From Colwellia sp. E2M01 (GTDB lineage: Bacteria; Pseudomonadota; Gammaproteobacteria; Enterobacterales; Alteromonadaceae): a DNA stretch of 64,000 nt. Shown piece by piece: positions 8,399 through 18,609 of the stretch (positions within the stretch are counted from its first letter, which is position 1; the number at the start of each line of letters is the position of its first letter). The stretch is from assembly GCF_018860585.1 (NCBI RefSeq), contig NZ_JAHKPR010000020.1:1-64000 (forward strand), given 5' to 3'. The notes beneath the pieces were generated by a model. It did not search any database and was not told the origin of the DNA. It worked only from the letters and a program-made list of their open reading frames with translations. The position numbers and the translations under genes were made by a program.

Positions 8399-11266
8399 AT
8401 GGTCGCCATGATAGCAGAGCAGAAGTCCTCCAACTTAAAACTGCCTACGCCCTACCAAAATTTTGCTGAACAAATTAGTCAATTTATTCCCCAAAATCGA
8501 GTGATTACTGATTATGCTCGTCGTTTAGCGTACGGAGTTGACGCCAGCTTTTATCGTTTAATACCGCAGTTAGTACTCATTTTAGCCAATGAAACTGAAG
8601 TTATTGAAGTTATGCAGAGGGCGGCAAAGGCCAAGTTAGCCGTAACCTTTCGCGCTGCAGGTACTAGTCTTTCAGGACAAGCACAGTCCGATTCTATTTT
8701 AATTATGCTTACCGATGCTTGGCGCGATCATCAAATATTAGATTTAGGTAATAAAATTAAGCTCGGTCCAGGTGTTATAGGTGCTGATGCTAATAGCTAT
8801 TTATTACCTTATGGTCGAAAAATAGGTCCTGATCCCGCTTCTATTAATACCTGTAAAATTGCTGGTATTGCCGCCAACAATGCCAGCGGTATGTGCTGCG
8901 GTGTTGCCCAAAACAGTTATCAAACACTGGATAGTATAAGGCTTGTTTTACATGACGGCAGTGTGCTCGATACAGCTGATGAAACAAGTATTATGGCTTT
9001 TACACAAAGTCACCATCATTTGTTAGCACAGCTCAACATGTTAGCGGAACAAACTCGTAGCGACGAAGTATTAACGGCGTTAATTAACCATAAATATCGA
9101 TTAAAAAATACTACAGGTTATGCGATTAATGCTTTGGTTGATTTTGAAGACCCAATCGATATTCTCGCACATCTTATGATTGGCTCTGAAGGCACCTTGG
9201 GCTTTATCTCATCTATTACTTATAACACGGTTGTGGAGCATAAATATCGTGCTTCTTCTATTGTATTCTTTCCCGATATGCCAATTACTTGCTCAGCGGT
9301 AAGTGCTTTGGCTGATGCCAATGTTTCGGCGGTTGAGCTTATGGATAGGCGCTCGTTGGCATCTGTTAGCGATATGCCAGGTTTACCTAACTTTATTAAA
9401 ACACTCGGTATGAATGTTGGTGCATTATTAATAGAAACACGGGCAGCGAATCAGGATTTATTGAATAAGCAAATAGCGGAATTAGAAATACTACTAAGTA
9501 CTTTTGAACAAACCAATGTTATTCCATTTACCGATATTGCAAGTGAGTACTCACAACTATGGGCGATACGTAAAGGCACTTTTCCTGCGGTTGGCGCAGT
9601 GCGAGAAACAGGCACAACGGTTATTATTGAAGATGTTGCCTTTCCGGTTGCACAACTTGCTGATGCGGTGGCTAAGTTACAAGCATTATTCACAAAACAT
9701 CATTATCACGAAGCCATTATTTTTGGCCATGCGCTCGATGGTAATTTGCATTTTGTATTTACCCAAGATTTTTCAACAGCTGCAGAGGTAAAGCGTTATC
9801 AATCTTTTATGGATGATGTATGCCAATTAGTTGCGGTAGATTATAAAGGCTCTTTAAAAGCAGAGCACGGCACTGGCCGTAACATGGCGCCTTTTATCGA
9901 GCTAGAATGGGGTAAACAAGGATTCGCCTTGATGCAACAAATAAAAGCCTTGTTTGATCCAAACTTTCTGCTTAACCCCGGCGTTATTATTAATGATGAT
10001 CCACTCGCACATATTAGTAATTTAAAAAACTTACCTGCCGCGAATAACATCGTAGATAAATGTATTGAATGTGGTTTTTGTGAGCCTGTTTGTCCATCAA
10101 AAGGTTTGAGTCTTACACCAAGGCAACGAATTACTACGTTTCGAGAAATTAAGCGCTTAACTGCAACTGCAGACAATCCTGCTTTATTAAATGAACTTGA
10201 GAACAGTTTTGCGTATTTAGGTGTTGATACCTGTGCAACTACCGGTTTGTGTGCAGATCGTTGTCCTGTTGGTATAAATACTGGCGATTTGGTTCGAGAG
10301 TTGCGCCATGTTAAAAACACTAAGCACCAAAGTTTATCAAAAAAATTAGCCGATAACTTTGCTGGTATCGAAAAGGCAACACGCGCTACATTAGCTATTG
10401 CGGGGTTTAGTCAGCGCTTATTAGGTAATAAAGCAATGGCTGGTTTAACGGCTAATATCCGTAAACTATCAGCAAACAACATTCCGTTATGGACTCAATA
10501 CTTACCAAGTAAAGCCAAATATCAGCAATCAACTATTTCAACTATTTCAACTAAGCAATCAACTAAGCCAAAAGTAGTTTATATACCAAGCTGTTCTAGC
10601 CGAAATATGGGGCAAGCGCTTAATGCCAGCGAACAGCGCTCGTTAACTGAGGTAACTTTTGCAGTATTAGCGAAAGCAGGTTTTGAGGTGATCAGCCCAG
10701 ACTTTAGCGGCGAGTGTTGTGGTATGCCATTTAACAGTAAAGGCATGTTTGACCAAGCAGTACAAAAGCAAAGTTCAATGTTAACCATGCTCACTACTTT
10801 AAGTGAAAATGGTCGTTATCCTATTTTAATGGATACCAGCCCATGTAAAGCGATGTTACTTGAAAATAAAGAGCTAACCGCGAAGTTAGCTATTTATGAG
10901 CCCGTCGGTTTTGTAACTGACATATTGGCAGAGCATTTAACATTTAAACCGTTAGATGAAACCATTATGTTGCATGTAACTTGCAGCAGCAGGCGAATGG
11001 GCTTAACGGATAAAATGCAAAAGCTAGCAATGCAGTGTAGTAACAAGGTTATTATACCTGAACATATTCAATGTTGCGGTTTTGCTGGCGATAAAGGTTT
11101 TACCACGCCAGAGCTAAATGCCAATGCTTTAGCTACCTTAAAAGCACAAGTACCAAGTAATTGTTCGGTTGGCTATAGTAATAGCAGAACGTGTGAAATA
11201 GGCTTATCGCACCATGCAGGTATCGATTATCAATCCATTTTATATTTGGTAGATAAAGCGACTTAA
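8399..11266 (+). CDS. FAD-linked oxidase with Fe-S domain, respiratory D-lactate dehydrogenase (Dld-II-like)
   Basis: A 955-aa fusion. The N-terminal half is an FAD-binding type 4 domain (FRAAGTSLSGQAQSDSIL, IGPDPASINTC, IGSEGTLGFI) plus the FAD-oxidase C domain (GHALDGNLHFVF, KAEHGTGRNMAP). The C-terminal half carries two 4Fe-4S motifs (CIECGFCEPVCP; CATTGLCADRCPVG) and two CCG-type motifs (GECCGMPFNS, QCCGFAGDKG), as in GlpC-like electron-transfer subunits. It most resembles Shewanella Dld-II and the longer E. coli YdiJ, so D-lactate or D-2-hydroxyglutarate oxidation feeding the quinone pool is likely. No lactate permease or LldEFG lies nearby, so the substrate is not fixed. Start ATG 8399; ATG 8408 is an alternative. 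Confidence 0.88.
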   Translation: MVAMIAEQKSSNLKLPTPYQNFAEQISQFIPQNRVITDYARRLAYGVDASFYRLIPQLVLILANETEVIEVMQRAAKAKLAVTFRAAGTSLSGQAQSDSILIMLTDAWRDHQILDLGNKIKLGPGVIGADANSYLLPYGRKIGPDPASINTCKIAGIAANNASGMCCGVAQNSYQTLDSIRLVLHDGSVLDTADETSIMAFTQSHHHLLAQLNMLAEQTRSDEVLTALINHKYRLKNTTGYAINALVDFEDPIDILAHLMIGSEGTLGFISSITYNTVVEHKYRASSIVFFPDMPITCSAVSALADANVSAVELMDRRSLASVSDMPGLPNFIKTLGMNVGALLIETRAANQDLLNKQIAELEILLSTFEQTNVIPFTDIASEYSQLWAIRKGTFPAVGAVRETGTTVIIEDVAFPVAQLADAVAKLQALFTKHHYHEAIIFGHALDGNLHFVFTQDFSTAAEVKRYQSFMDDVCQLVAVDYKGSLKAEHGTGRNMAPFIELEWGKQGFALMQQIKALFDPNFLLNPGVIINDDPLAHISNLKNLPAANNIVDKCIECGFCEPVCPSKGLSLTPRQRITTFREIKRLTATADNPALLNELENSFAYLGVDTCATTGLCADRCPVGINTGDLVRELRHVKNTKHQSLSKKLADNFAGIEKATRATLAIAGFSQRLLGNKAMAGLTANIRKLSANNIPLWTQYLPSKAKYQQSTISTISTKQSTKPKVVYIPSCSSRNMGQALNASEQRSLTEVTFAVLAKAGFEVISPDFSGECCGMPFNSKGMFDQAVQKQSSMLTMLTTLSENGRYPILMDTSPCKAMLLENKELTAKLAIYEPVGFVTDILAEHLTFKPLDETIMLHVTCSSRRMGLTDKMQKLAMQCSNKVIIPEHIQCCGFAGDKGFTTPELNANALATLKAQVPSNCSVGYSNSRTCEIGLSHHAGIDYQSILYLVDKAT

Positions 11267-11567
11267 AGTGGGTAGATATATGAAAATTTTAGTCTATATT
11301 TAAGTTACTGGATATGGATCTTCTCATTATTATATTACTTCATGAGAAGAGATATAAATTTAATGGAAATGTTCGGCACTACAGCCGTCAAATTGAGAAA
11401 TATATGTGCTTTTTAAAATGGATTTATTTTGTCTGCTGCTTATCTAAAGTGGTTAAAAGCCTGACATCGGTTACCGATGTAGGTACAAGTAATAATGAAG
11501 TTATATATAAAAGCATGAACACGCTTACCGACTGGCCAACACTTTAATTATTATAGGTACACATAAT
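11267..11567. other. Intergenic region before the hybrid kinase
   Basis: 301 bases. A 77-codon frame (11314-11547) is open but has low-complexity, unlikely composition and no ribosome site, so I do not call it. It contains the short palindrome CATCGGTTACCGATG near 11465. Otherwise nothing was seen. Confidence 0.4.
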
Positions 11568-13919
11568 ATGTTTGGCTCACTCTCAATACAAACCCGCTTT
11601 TTAATTGCACCGATTATTGGGGTGTTACTGACCTTGATACTTTATCTCACCAGTAATCAAGTGATTCGTGAAAATACCAAACTATTTCAAGAAATTAGTG
11701 AAACCAACTTAATTCAAATAAGTGAAATTAGTGAATTAACGCAATTAATAACTGCCAGTAATAATGAAATTATTACCTTGTTACTTGCAGCAGAACAGCT
11801 TGATCAGGAAGCTATTTACGCTGCGGGAAAAGTGCAACTAAATCACTTATATCAAATAGAGCAACGCGTACATAAAGACCTCAATGATAACGACCTGTTA
11901 ATTATTGATGGCGACAATATCTTTAAGCAAGTGAAAATAGCTTTTTCTGATTACTTAAAGCAAGTAGTCTCTGCAATTGAAATGTCATCTGTCGACGTAA
12001 AGCAAGCACCTGCTGAACTGGTTTTAGTTAATGAAAAACTGAAAATGGTGAACACTTTATTGTTAGCACTATCTAAATACCATTCAAATAAGTTAACAGA
12101 ACAATATCAATTGGTTGAAGGTACACTTTATAAAAAGACTTATATCACCGAAATAACCATAGGATTATTGATCTTAATGTTGGTGTCGGCGTTTCATTTT
12201 GCCAAAAACACTTCAGCTAGGCTTAACCAAGTTTATAACGCCTTGATCAAGCTATCAGCGGGTGATACCAATATAAAGATTTATGGTAATAAAGATGCTT
12301 ACGTACAAAATATTTGGAATGCCGTAGCTGAATTTAAAGACTCTATTGAGCAAAGTGAAATTTATAAGAATGATTTACTCACGCAAAAATTTGCTTTTGA
12401 TCAACACGTCATTATCGCAACAACAGATTTAAAGGGTACTATTACTTCTGCCAATGCTAAATTTTTGGAGATTAGTGGCTACAGTGCAGATGAGCTAATT
12501 GGTAGCAACCACCGAATGATCAACTCTGGACATCATTCAAAAGCCTTCTGGAAAAATATGTATAAAAGGGTGTCTCAAGGAAAAGTTTGGTCAAGTGAAG
12601 TCTTAAATAAGGCTAAAAGTGGTCAGTTTTATTGGGTGGATACCACTATTATTCCGATGAAATCGATAGCGGGTAAAGTGACAGGTTACATGGCTATTAG
12701 AACTGATATATCTATGCAGAAATATCAGCATAAAAAATTACTCGACGCTAAAGCTGTGGCTGAGTCAGCAGTGATTGCAAAGTCGCAATTTCTTGCCACA
12801 ATGAGCCATGAAATTCGTACCCCAATGAATGGGGTTATTGGTATGCTAAGTTTGATGTTAGATGACAAGTTAAGCCACAAGCAAGAAAAGCGAGTACAGA
12901 TTGCCTTAAGTAGCTCAAAATCATTACTGCATCTAATTAATGATATTTTGGATTTTTCTAAAATTGAAGCAGGTAAGTTGGAAATAGAAGCTTTAGATTT
13001 TGATTTAAAAACCATGATTGAAGAGCTAATACAGTTTATGCACTTTCAGATAAAAGGAAAGCCACTAACACTTACTGTGGACTGTAGTGACATGGCAGAG
13101 TCTATGGTGATTGGCGACTCTAGTAGAATACGACAAATACTCACTAATATTATTAGTAACGCCCTTAAATTTACTCATGAAGGGGAGGTTAAAGTAGTAG
13201 GTAAGCTTGTATCATTAAACAAAAAAAAATGGCAGTTTCAATGTAGTGTAACGGATACGGGCATTGGTATTGCAAGTCATAAAATAGCTAACTTATTTGA
13301 TGCTTTTAGTCAGGTAGATATCTCCAATACGCGAAAGTATGGTGGATCAGGTTTGGGGTTGGCTATTTCTAATCAGCTTGCTAAGTTAATGGATGGCGAT
13401 ATAACCGTTACTAGTATTGAAGGTAAAGGTAGTTGCTTTACTTGTACAATCAACATAGATAAAAGCACAAAATCGTTAGTCGTTACCACAAAGGATGATG
13501 ATAACTTGTCTACGGTTATTATACCGCAATGGCCGACAGATATTCGATTGTTATTGGTTGAAGACAATCGTGTAAATCAACTTGTCGCGCAAGGAATATT
13601 AAAACGTTTCGGCTTAACAGCAGAGGTTGCCGTGAATGGAGTAGAGGCGTTAGCATTATTAAAAAATCACCAACAACCGTTCAGCGTTATTTTAATGGAT
13701 TGCCAAATGCCTGAAATGGATGGGTATGAAGCAACTCGGAAAATTCGTGAAAATAAATATAATGAATTTGATAACAGTATTCCAATCATAGCGATGACCG
13801 CTAATGCAATGAAAGGGGATCGAGAAAAATGTATGGCAGTAGGCATGAATGATTATTTAACCAAACCAATTAACCCTGATTTATTATTAGAAAAATTAAA
13901 GCATTGGATTTTAAAGTAA
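11568..13919 (+). CDS. Hybrid sensor histidine kinase (PAS-HisKA-HATPase-receiver)
   Basis: A 783-aa inner-membrane signalling protein. Two transmembrane segments (about 12-28 and 195-215) enclose a helical periplasmic sensor; then follow a PAS domain (about 275-385), HisKA with the phospho-histidine in FLATMSHEIRTPMNG, HATPase_c (NIISNALKFTHEG, DTGIGIAS, GGSGLGLAIS) and a C-terminal receiver with an intact acceptor aspartate in VILMDCQMPEMDGYEA. No HPt domain is fused, so phosphate must pass to a separate HPt protein outside the window. The signal is unknown. No cognate regulator is adjacent; the next gene, on the other strand, is a diguanylate cyclase. Confidence 0.93.
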   Translation: MFGSLSIQTRFLIAPIIGVLLTLILYLTSNQVIRENTKLFQEISETNLIQISEISELTQLITASNNEIITLLLAAEQLDQEAIYAAGKVQLNHLYQIEQRVHKDLNDNDLLIIDGDNIFKQVKIAFSDYLKQVVSAIEMSSVDVKQAPAELVLVNEKLKMVNTLLLALSKYHSNKLTEQYQLVEGTLYKKTYITEITIGLLILMLVSAFHFAKNTSARLNQVYNALIKLSAGDTNIKIYGNKDAYVQNIWNAVAEFKDSIEQSEIYKNDLLTQKFAFDQHVIIATTDLKGTITSANAKFLEISGYSADELIGSNHRMINSGHHSKAFWKNMYKRVSQGKVWSSEVLNKAKSGQFYWVDTTIIPMKSIAGKVTGYMAIRTDISMQKYQHKKLLDAKAVAESAVIAKSQFLATMSHEIRTPMNGVIGMLSLMLDDKLSHKQEKRVQIALSSSKSLLHLINDILDFSKIEAGKLEIEALDFDLKTMIEELIQFMHFQIKGKPLTLTVDCSDMAESMVIGDSSRIRQILTNIISNALKFTHEGEVKVVGKLVSLNKKKWQFQCSVTDTGIGIASHKIANLFDAFSQVDISNTRKYGGSGLGLAISNQLAKLMDGDITVTSIEGKGSCFTCTINIDKSTKSLVVTTKDDDNLSTVIIPQWPTDIRLLLVEDNRVNQLVAQGILKRFGLTAEVAVNGVEALALLKNHQQPFSVILMDCQMPEMDGYEATRKIRENKYNEFDNSIPIIAMTANAMKGDREKCMAVGMNDYLTKPINPDLLLEKLKHWILK

Positions 13920-14089
13920 CTTGAGATCGATTTAATAAATATTTTTCTACTCCCATCGTTAAATTTACTTGCAATAGAGCTACTGCTGACATGAAGTTTT
14001 TTGAAAGTAAAACAACTATCAAACGAGGTAGGTAGATAAAAAAACCGATTATTCAGTAGTTTAATTTTAATGGTGTTAATGAGGAGCGT

Positions 14090-15145
14090 TTAATATTTTG
14101 GAAATATTTGATTTCTACCCGCGTTTTTTGCTTGATATAAATACTTGTCAGCACGATTTATCACTTCATCAATGCTTTGCTCAGCTTTAAATTGAGAAAT
14201 GCCTATACTGACTGTTACCTTGATGCTTTTACCTTGATAAGTCACTATATGATGTTCTAATTTATTTTGGATCTTTTTGGCAATATTATTGGCGTTTATA
14301 GCAAGGGTTTGTGGCAAAATAAATAAAAACTCTTCACCGCCCCAACGAGCAACACAATCTTGTTCTCTTATAGAATCAGTAAATAATTTCGCAAGATCTT
14401 TTAAAACAGCGTCGCCAGCATTATGTCCGTGTTGGTCGTTCACTTTTTTAAAATGATCAATGTCACATATAATGATAGATAGTGGTTCTTTGTTACGGGT
14501 AATTCTTACTCGCTCTTGCTGTAATATCCGAAGCGCGTCACGACGATTAGATAGTTGTGTTAATTGATCATAGTGAGCTAGTTGTTGGTATTGCTTTGTT
14601 AATTCTAAGATATGTTTGAACGACTGACCTCTTGAATATTCGTATAACGCAGATAAAGAAGTGACAGTTAAAAAAGAATAAATTAAGCGTAATTTAAATT
14701 CAGTACTGTATTGAGCATGTATAATGAGCTCGTTGGGTATAAACATTATGGCGCTAATTATGATCATAAACACAGTAATATCAATTAAACCTCGCTTCAA
14801 ACCATGAATAAATAAAGATACTGGAGCAACAATATATATCCATAAAGGGCCTGTATTCTCAACACCACCTGAGAAGACGAGATAAAACATTAATAAATAA
14901 AGTGAGTAGAGAATAATTGCCGAGCTTATGACTAGGTTGTTGAATTTTTTATGAGCATAATAACCGATGAAATAGGTCAAAGACGCTAAAAATAAGCCTG
15001 AAGCTAAAATATAATTTTGATTAAATAGCGCAATAATCCCCATTATTGCAGTAATTGTCATGCCGACTAATGAAAATACAGACACTACATGTGGTTGCTT
15101 GAACTTTAGATTCTCGCTGCTATCTATTTGGGAAGGCTTAATCAA
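14090..15145 (-). CDS. Membrane-bound diguanylate cyclase
   Basis: 351 aa. About six hydrophobic segments in residues 20-165 form a membrane sensor I do not recognise. A GGDEF domain (about 190-350) follows, with DHFKKVNDQHGHNAGDAVL, an intact active-site loop in RWGGEEFLFILP, and the usual tail ADKYLYQAKNAGRNQ. It should make c-di-GMP from two GTP. I see no RxxD inhibitory site in the expected position before the GGEEF motif. The start appears to be TTG 15145; the first in-frame ATG lies inside the first membrane segment, which would truncate it. It is convergent with the hybrid kinase gene. Confidence 0.9.
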   Translation of the reverse strand: MIKPSQIDSSENLKFKQPHVVSVFSLVGMTITAIMGIIALFNQNYILASGLFLASLTYFIGYYAHKKFNNLVISSAIILYSLYLLMFYLVFSGGVENTGPLWIYIVAPVSLFIHGLKRGLIDITVFMIIISAIMFIPNELIIHAQYSTEFKLRLIYSFLTVTSLSALYEYSRGQSFKHILELTKQYQQLAHYDQLTQLSNRRDALRILQQERVRITRNKEPLSIIICDIDHFKKVNDQHGHNAGDAVLKDLAKLFTDSIREQDCVARWGGEEFLFILPQTLAINANNIAKKIQNKLEHHIVTYQGKSIKVTVSIGISQFKAEQSIDEVINRADKYLYQAKNAGRNQIFPKY

Positions 15146-15320
15146 GTAATATAATCCAATAGTGAGTCGTATTAATTATTAATTAAGTATATGAAACTTT
15201 CTACTAGTCTGCATTTTATATGTGCTTTTATCCTGAAGTTTTATGTATTTAGTAAAGTAATTTTAAAGTACGGAGGCCAATGATTAAGAGTAATAAATTA
15301 TTTATATCTAATTTCTAATG

Positions 15321-16022
15321 TTATTTTTCAGCATTTAAAATATCTTCAAATTTCAAATCTGTGAGTTTCATGATGCTTCTCACCACATAAAACATGATCG
15401 CCATTAGCATTACCATAGACGGTATTGCAATAACCGGATAACTATACAGTGTCATCTCACCTAATTGCTCGTTAAACTCAACGGTACCTGCAGGGCTAGT
15501 GACTACCCATTTGGCTAATAAGTAATTCATCGTAGCAGAAAAAACAAAAGTCATTGCCAGTAAGTGATTTGCGCGTTGAATAATGGCTTTAAAAATGTCA
15601 GTTTTATTTCTGTCAGTTAATGTTTGATAAATCAAATCTAAATTAAACAACATTGGGTTTAATAGTAATTTAGCAATTAATGGTTTACCCCAAAAACCTG
15701 ATACCAATACAACTAAACCAATAACTGAAGGAATAGCGGCTTCTTTAATGGCTAACCATTGCACGTCTAATTCGAATAAACCAATACCGCCGGTTAATAA
15801 GGTGCTTAAAAAACCAAGTAGTGAGATAAAGTTCATCGACTTGTTTTGTATAAAATCATACAAGCCGTAGCAGAGTGGGAATAATAGCGCTAGAATTAGA
15901 GCGTTTACTGAGCCTAAATACTCATCTCCAGATAGCTTCATTAAAATAATAGATGGCACGGCAATATTAAATATTATTTCTAATAAAGTATTAGGGCGTT
16001 TAGTTTTTGTTTGAGTCGACAT
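15321..16022 (-). CDS. Multi-pass membrane protein, VC0807-like
   Basis: 233 aa with about six hydrophobic segments and no enzymatic motif I recognise. The order (short polar head, paired helices, the loop LNPMLFNLDLIYQTLTDRNKT, and a last helix with a short acidic tail) reminds me of the VC0807 family of Vibrio and relatives, whose function is unknown; I could not confirm this by search. The ATG at 16022 lacks a clear ribosome site. It is monocistronic, on the same strand as and 162 bases beyond the CBS gene. Confidence 0.6.
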   Translation of the reverse strand: MSTQTKTKRPNTLLEIIFNIAVPSIILMKLSGDEYLGSVNALILALLFPLCYGLYDFIQNKSMNFISLLGFLSTLLTGGIGLFELDVQWLAIKEAAIPSVIGLVVLVSGFWGKPLIAKLLLNPMLFNLDLIYQTLTDRNKTDIFKAIIQRANHLLAMTFVFSATMNYLLAKWVVTSPAGTVEFNEQLGEMTLYSYPVIAIPSMVMLMAIMFYVVRSIMKLTDLKFEDILNAEK

Positions 16023-16144
16023 TATATGCTTATCTTGAATTCAGGAAGTAGGAAGGCCAATAAAAGTTAGCCGTTTAGGTTAATTTATCAGCTCTATATT
16101 ATCTAATAAGCGCGACAATGTCATATTGTTATATTATTACAGCT

Positions 16145-16218
16145 CAATTAGCTTTTGCTTGGTTGAAGCTTGCTATACAGCCAATTAGCTTTTGTTTGGT
16201 TGAAGCTTGCTATACAGC
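16145..16218. repeat. 37-bp tandem duplication at the end of the CBS gene
   Basis: CAATTAGCTTTTG(C/T)TTGG and the following bases up to TATACAGC occur twice in direct succession (16145-16181 and 16182-16218) with one difference. The right copy encodes the last codons and stop of the CBS protein; the left copy lies just past the stop, so the protein end is unaffected. Confidence 0.85.
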
Positions 16219-16610
16219 CAATTAATTATGTCTCGCCAGGTAATAATTCCTACCGGTTTATTGTTGCTATCTATCACAGGTAGACAACTAACCTTGGTAT
16301 CATGAAAAACTTTAATTGCTTCATTAAATGAAGTGAATTGCTTAATGGAAACGAGTTTTCTGGAGATAATTTGATGCACACGCTTGTTTAACATCGCTAA
16401 GTCTTTTTCATTCGCGGTAGGTAACTCTATATTTGAGTTAGTAGCTTTTAAATAATCTCGCTCAGAAATAACGCCGACAAGTTCATTTTTTTCATCAGTC
16501 ACCATTAAATGGTGAAACTCATGCTCAATAAATAATTCTCTAACGACTGATAAACGCTGGTCTAAATTGACACACGTGATATTGCTACTCATTATTTCTT
16601 CAATTTTCAT
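16185..16610 (-). CDS. CBS-pair domain protein
   Basis: 141 aa made of two CBS motifs: residues 1-60 (MKIEEIMSSNITCVNLDQRL...LVGVISERDYL) and 75-135 (VHQIISRKLVSIKQF...PVGIITWRDIINWLY). Such stand-alone pairs usually bind adenine nucleotides and regulate a partner protein; no partner is fused here. The ATG at 16610 has a GGAAG ribosome site. It is divergent from pyruvate kinase across 252 bases, so a link to energy state is conceivable but unproven. A 37-bp tandem duplication spans its 3' end. Confidence 0.9.
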   Translation of the reverse strand: MKIEEIMSSNITCVNLDQRLSVVRELFIEHEFHHLMVTDEKNELVGVISERDYLKATNSNIELPTANEKDLAMLNKRVHQIISRKLVSIKQFTSFNEAIKVFHDTKVSCLPVIDSNNKPVGIITWRDIINWLYSKLQPNKS

Positions 16611-16874
16611 CGTGAAACTTCCAAATTAAAAATTTCTCATAAATAGGGTTTAGGCATCATAAAATGTTCATATAAAAACAATATCATACTAATAGTAATA
16701 TACTGTTTTTATGGTTATAACACCTAAAAAAGTATTATTGATTTTATTTATAGTAAATATTTATGTTAATAAGCATATTTTTAACGTTTATTGCAGCAAT
16801 TTACCTGAAAATTAACTACAATACGCGCAAGAAAAATGAGCAAAACTGACTCCCCTTAATTTGTGAATGGAAAT

Positions 16875-18299
16875 ATGACTAAAAAAACTAAGATTGTAGC
16901 TACCGTATCAGACCTTAAAGGTGACGTAGCATTTATAGGTGAATTATTTAAACGTGGCGTAAACGTTATTCGTTTAAACACTGCTCACCAAACTCCAGAA
17001 GACACGCGCGCAGTAATTAAAAACGTTCGTGAAGTGAGTGAAAAGTTAGCTGTTTTGGTTGATACCAAAGGCCCAGAAATGCGTACTAACTTAAAAATCG
17101 AAGAAGACTTAACCATTAAAACTGGTGATAAAGTGACTTTTCGTGCTGACGGTTTAGACGCTGTAACCACTAAAGATGCTGTGCAAGTTAACTACTTAGG
17201 TTTTGTTAAAGACGTTCCAGTTGGTGCTCATATCTTAATTGATGACGGTTTATTAGAATTAGTTGTTGATAGTAAAGATGAAGAAAATCTTTACACAACG
17301 GCGTTAAACAACGGCAAAATTAAGAAAAAGAAATCAGTTAACGTTCCAGGTGTTGAAATCAACCTTCCTTCAGTAACTGAACGTGATAAAACATTTATTG
17401 AAATGGCAATTGATGCTGGCGTTGATTTCATCGCTCATTCATTTGTTCGTAACAAGCAAGACGTTTTAGACGTACAAGAAATTTTAGACGCGAAAAACTC
17501 ACCTATTAAAATCATTGCTAAAATCGAAAACCGTGAAGGTGTAGAGAATTTAGATGAAATCTTAGAAGTTGTTTACGGCGTAATGGTTGCTCGTGGTGAT
17601 TTAGGTATCGAAATCCCAGGTTACGAAGTTCCACTAGTACAAAAAGACATGATTGAGCGTTGTATTAAAGCTAAAGTGCCTGTAATTACAGCAACGCAAA
17701 TGCTTGAAAGTATGATTCAAAACCCACGTGCTACACGTGCGGAAATTTCAGATGTTGCTAACGCTGTATTAGATGGTACTGATGCATTAATGCTTTCAGG
17801 TGAATCTGCATACGGTGATTACCCGTTTGAAGCTGTTGAAACTATGGCGAACATTGCTAAGCACGTTGAAGAAAATACAGCGAGCGGTATCAACCTTGAT
17901 TCAGAAGATACTAACAAAGATTTACAAGCTTACATCGCTAAATCTGTTGCAAAATCAGCACGCGATTTAGATGTTGATGCGATTGTTGTTCCTACAGCTA
18001 CAGGCTCAACGGTTCGTCAAATTGCTTCACATCGTCCAGCTGCACCAATTTACGCAGCATGTTACAAGCCTGAGTCATTACGTTTATTATCATTAAGCTA
18101 CGGCGTAGAAGCTTACTTAATTGATGTACCAGAGCGTAAAGATGTTATTAAAACGTCTGTAGCACCACTTATTGAAAATGGTGTATTAACAAATGATAGC
18201 CTTGTAGTTATCGCTAAAAGTGCACAAGGTGCACCTAAAGGTGAAACTAACCGCATGGAAATCAACACAGCAGCATCATTTGTTAACCGCGTAAACTAA
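16875..18299 (+). CDS. pyk: Pyruvate kinase
   Basis: Catalyses the last step of glycolysis, phosphoenolpyruvate plus ADP to pyruvate plus ATP. It is 474 aa from ATG 16875 (GTG 16863 is in frame but has no better site). Motifs: VDTKGPEMRTN, IIAKIENREGVENLDEI, MVARGDLGIEIP, and ITATQMLESMIQNPRATRAE with the catalytic lysine and glutamate regions intact. The N-terminal strand reads RLNTAHQ rather than the usual RLNFSHG, and ATVSDLKGD replaces TIGPxx; I recall this version from Bacteroidetes enzymes. The glutamate in GPEMR is the residue linked to potassium dependence. The gene is monocistronic, with a terminator at 18343-18376. Confidence 0.95.
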   Translation: MTKKTKIVATVSDLKGDVAFIGELFKRGVNVIRLNTAHQTPEDTRAVIKNVREVSEKLAVLVDTKGPEMRTNLKIEEDLTIKTGDKVTFRADGLDAVTTKDAVQVNYLGFVKDVPVGAHILIDDGLLELVVDSKDEENLYTTALNNGKIKKKKSVNVPGVEINLPSVTERDKTFIEMAIDAGVDFIAHSFVRNKQDVLDVQEILDAKNSPIKIIAKIENREGVENLDEILEVVYGVMVARGDLGIEIPGYEVPLVQKDMIERCIKAKVPVITATQMLESMIQNPRATRAEISDVANAVLDGTDALMLSGESAYGDYPFEAVETMANIAKHVEENTASGINLDSEDTNKDLQAYIAKSVAKSARDLDVDAIVVPTATGSTVRQIASHRPAAPIYAACYKPESLRLLSLSYGVEAYLIDVPERKDVIKTSVAPLIENGVLTNDSLVVIAKSAQGAPKGETNRMEINTAASFVNRVN

Positions 18300-18609
18300 T
18301 AGACTTACTTAGGTAATGTAAAATTAGTACACACTGCACATTAAAAGCTTAAGCCGAAAGGTTTAAGCTTTTTTTTCTTTTGAATTAAGTACTCAACGTT
18401 ATTACAATCATCCACAGCCAATGAGAATGTTAAATATATTCAAGTGACTAAATCATTGAGTAGGCTAATTGCTATTTGAGTTGGTCATTATATAAGTCAA
18501 ATGGTGTATGAAGGTTAAACTCAAGCTCTGCTAGGTAAATTCTATTACGAGTAACCTCAAAAAGCTGCTATTCTTATCGTTAATAAAAAATTATAACTAG
18601 GTATCGACT
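18300..18609. other. Intergenic region between pyk and the GGDEF-EAL gene
   Basis: 310 bases holding the pyk terminator and the promoter region of the next gene. No other structure or reading frame was seen. Confidence 0.4.
18343..18376 (+). terminator. Terminator of pyruvate kinase
   Basis: AAAAGCTTAAGCC (18343-18355), a GAAA loop and GGTTTAAGCTTTT (18360-18372) with one G-T pair, then a long T-run. Confidence 0.85.

Noticed and set aside
11314-11547. 77-codon frame before the hybrid kinase
   Set aside because: No ribosome site, unlikely composition and no family signal; it reads as chance in an AT-rich gap.
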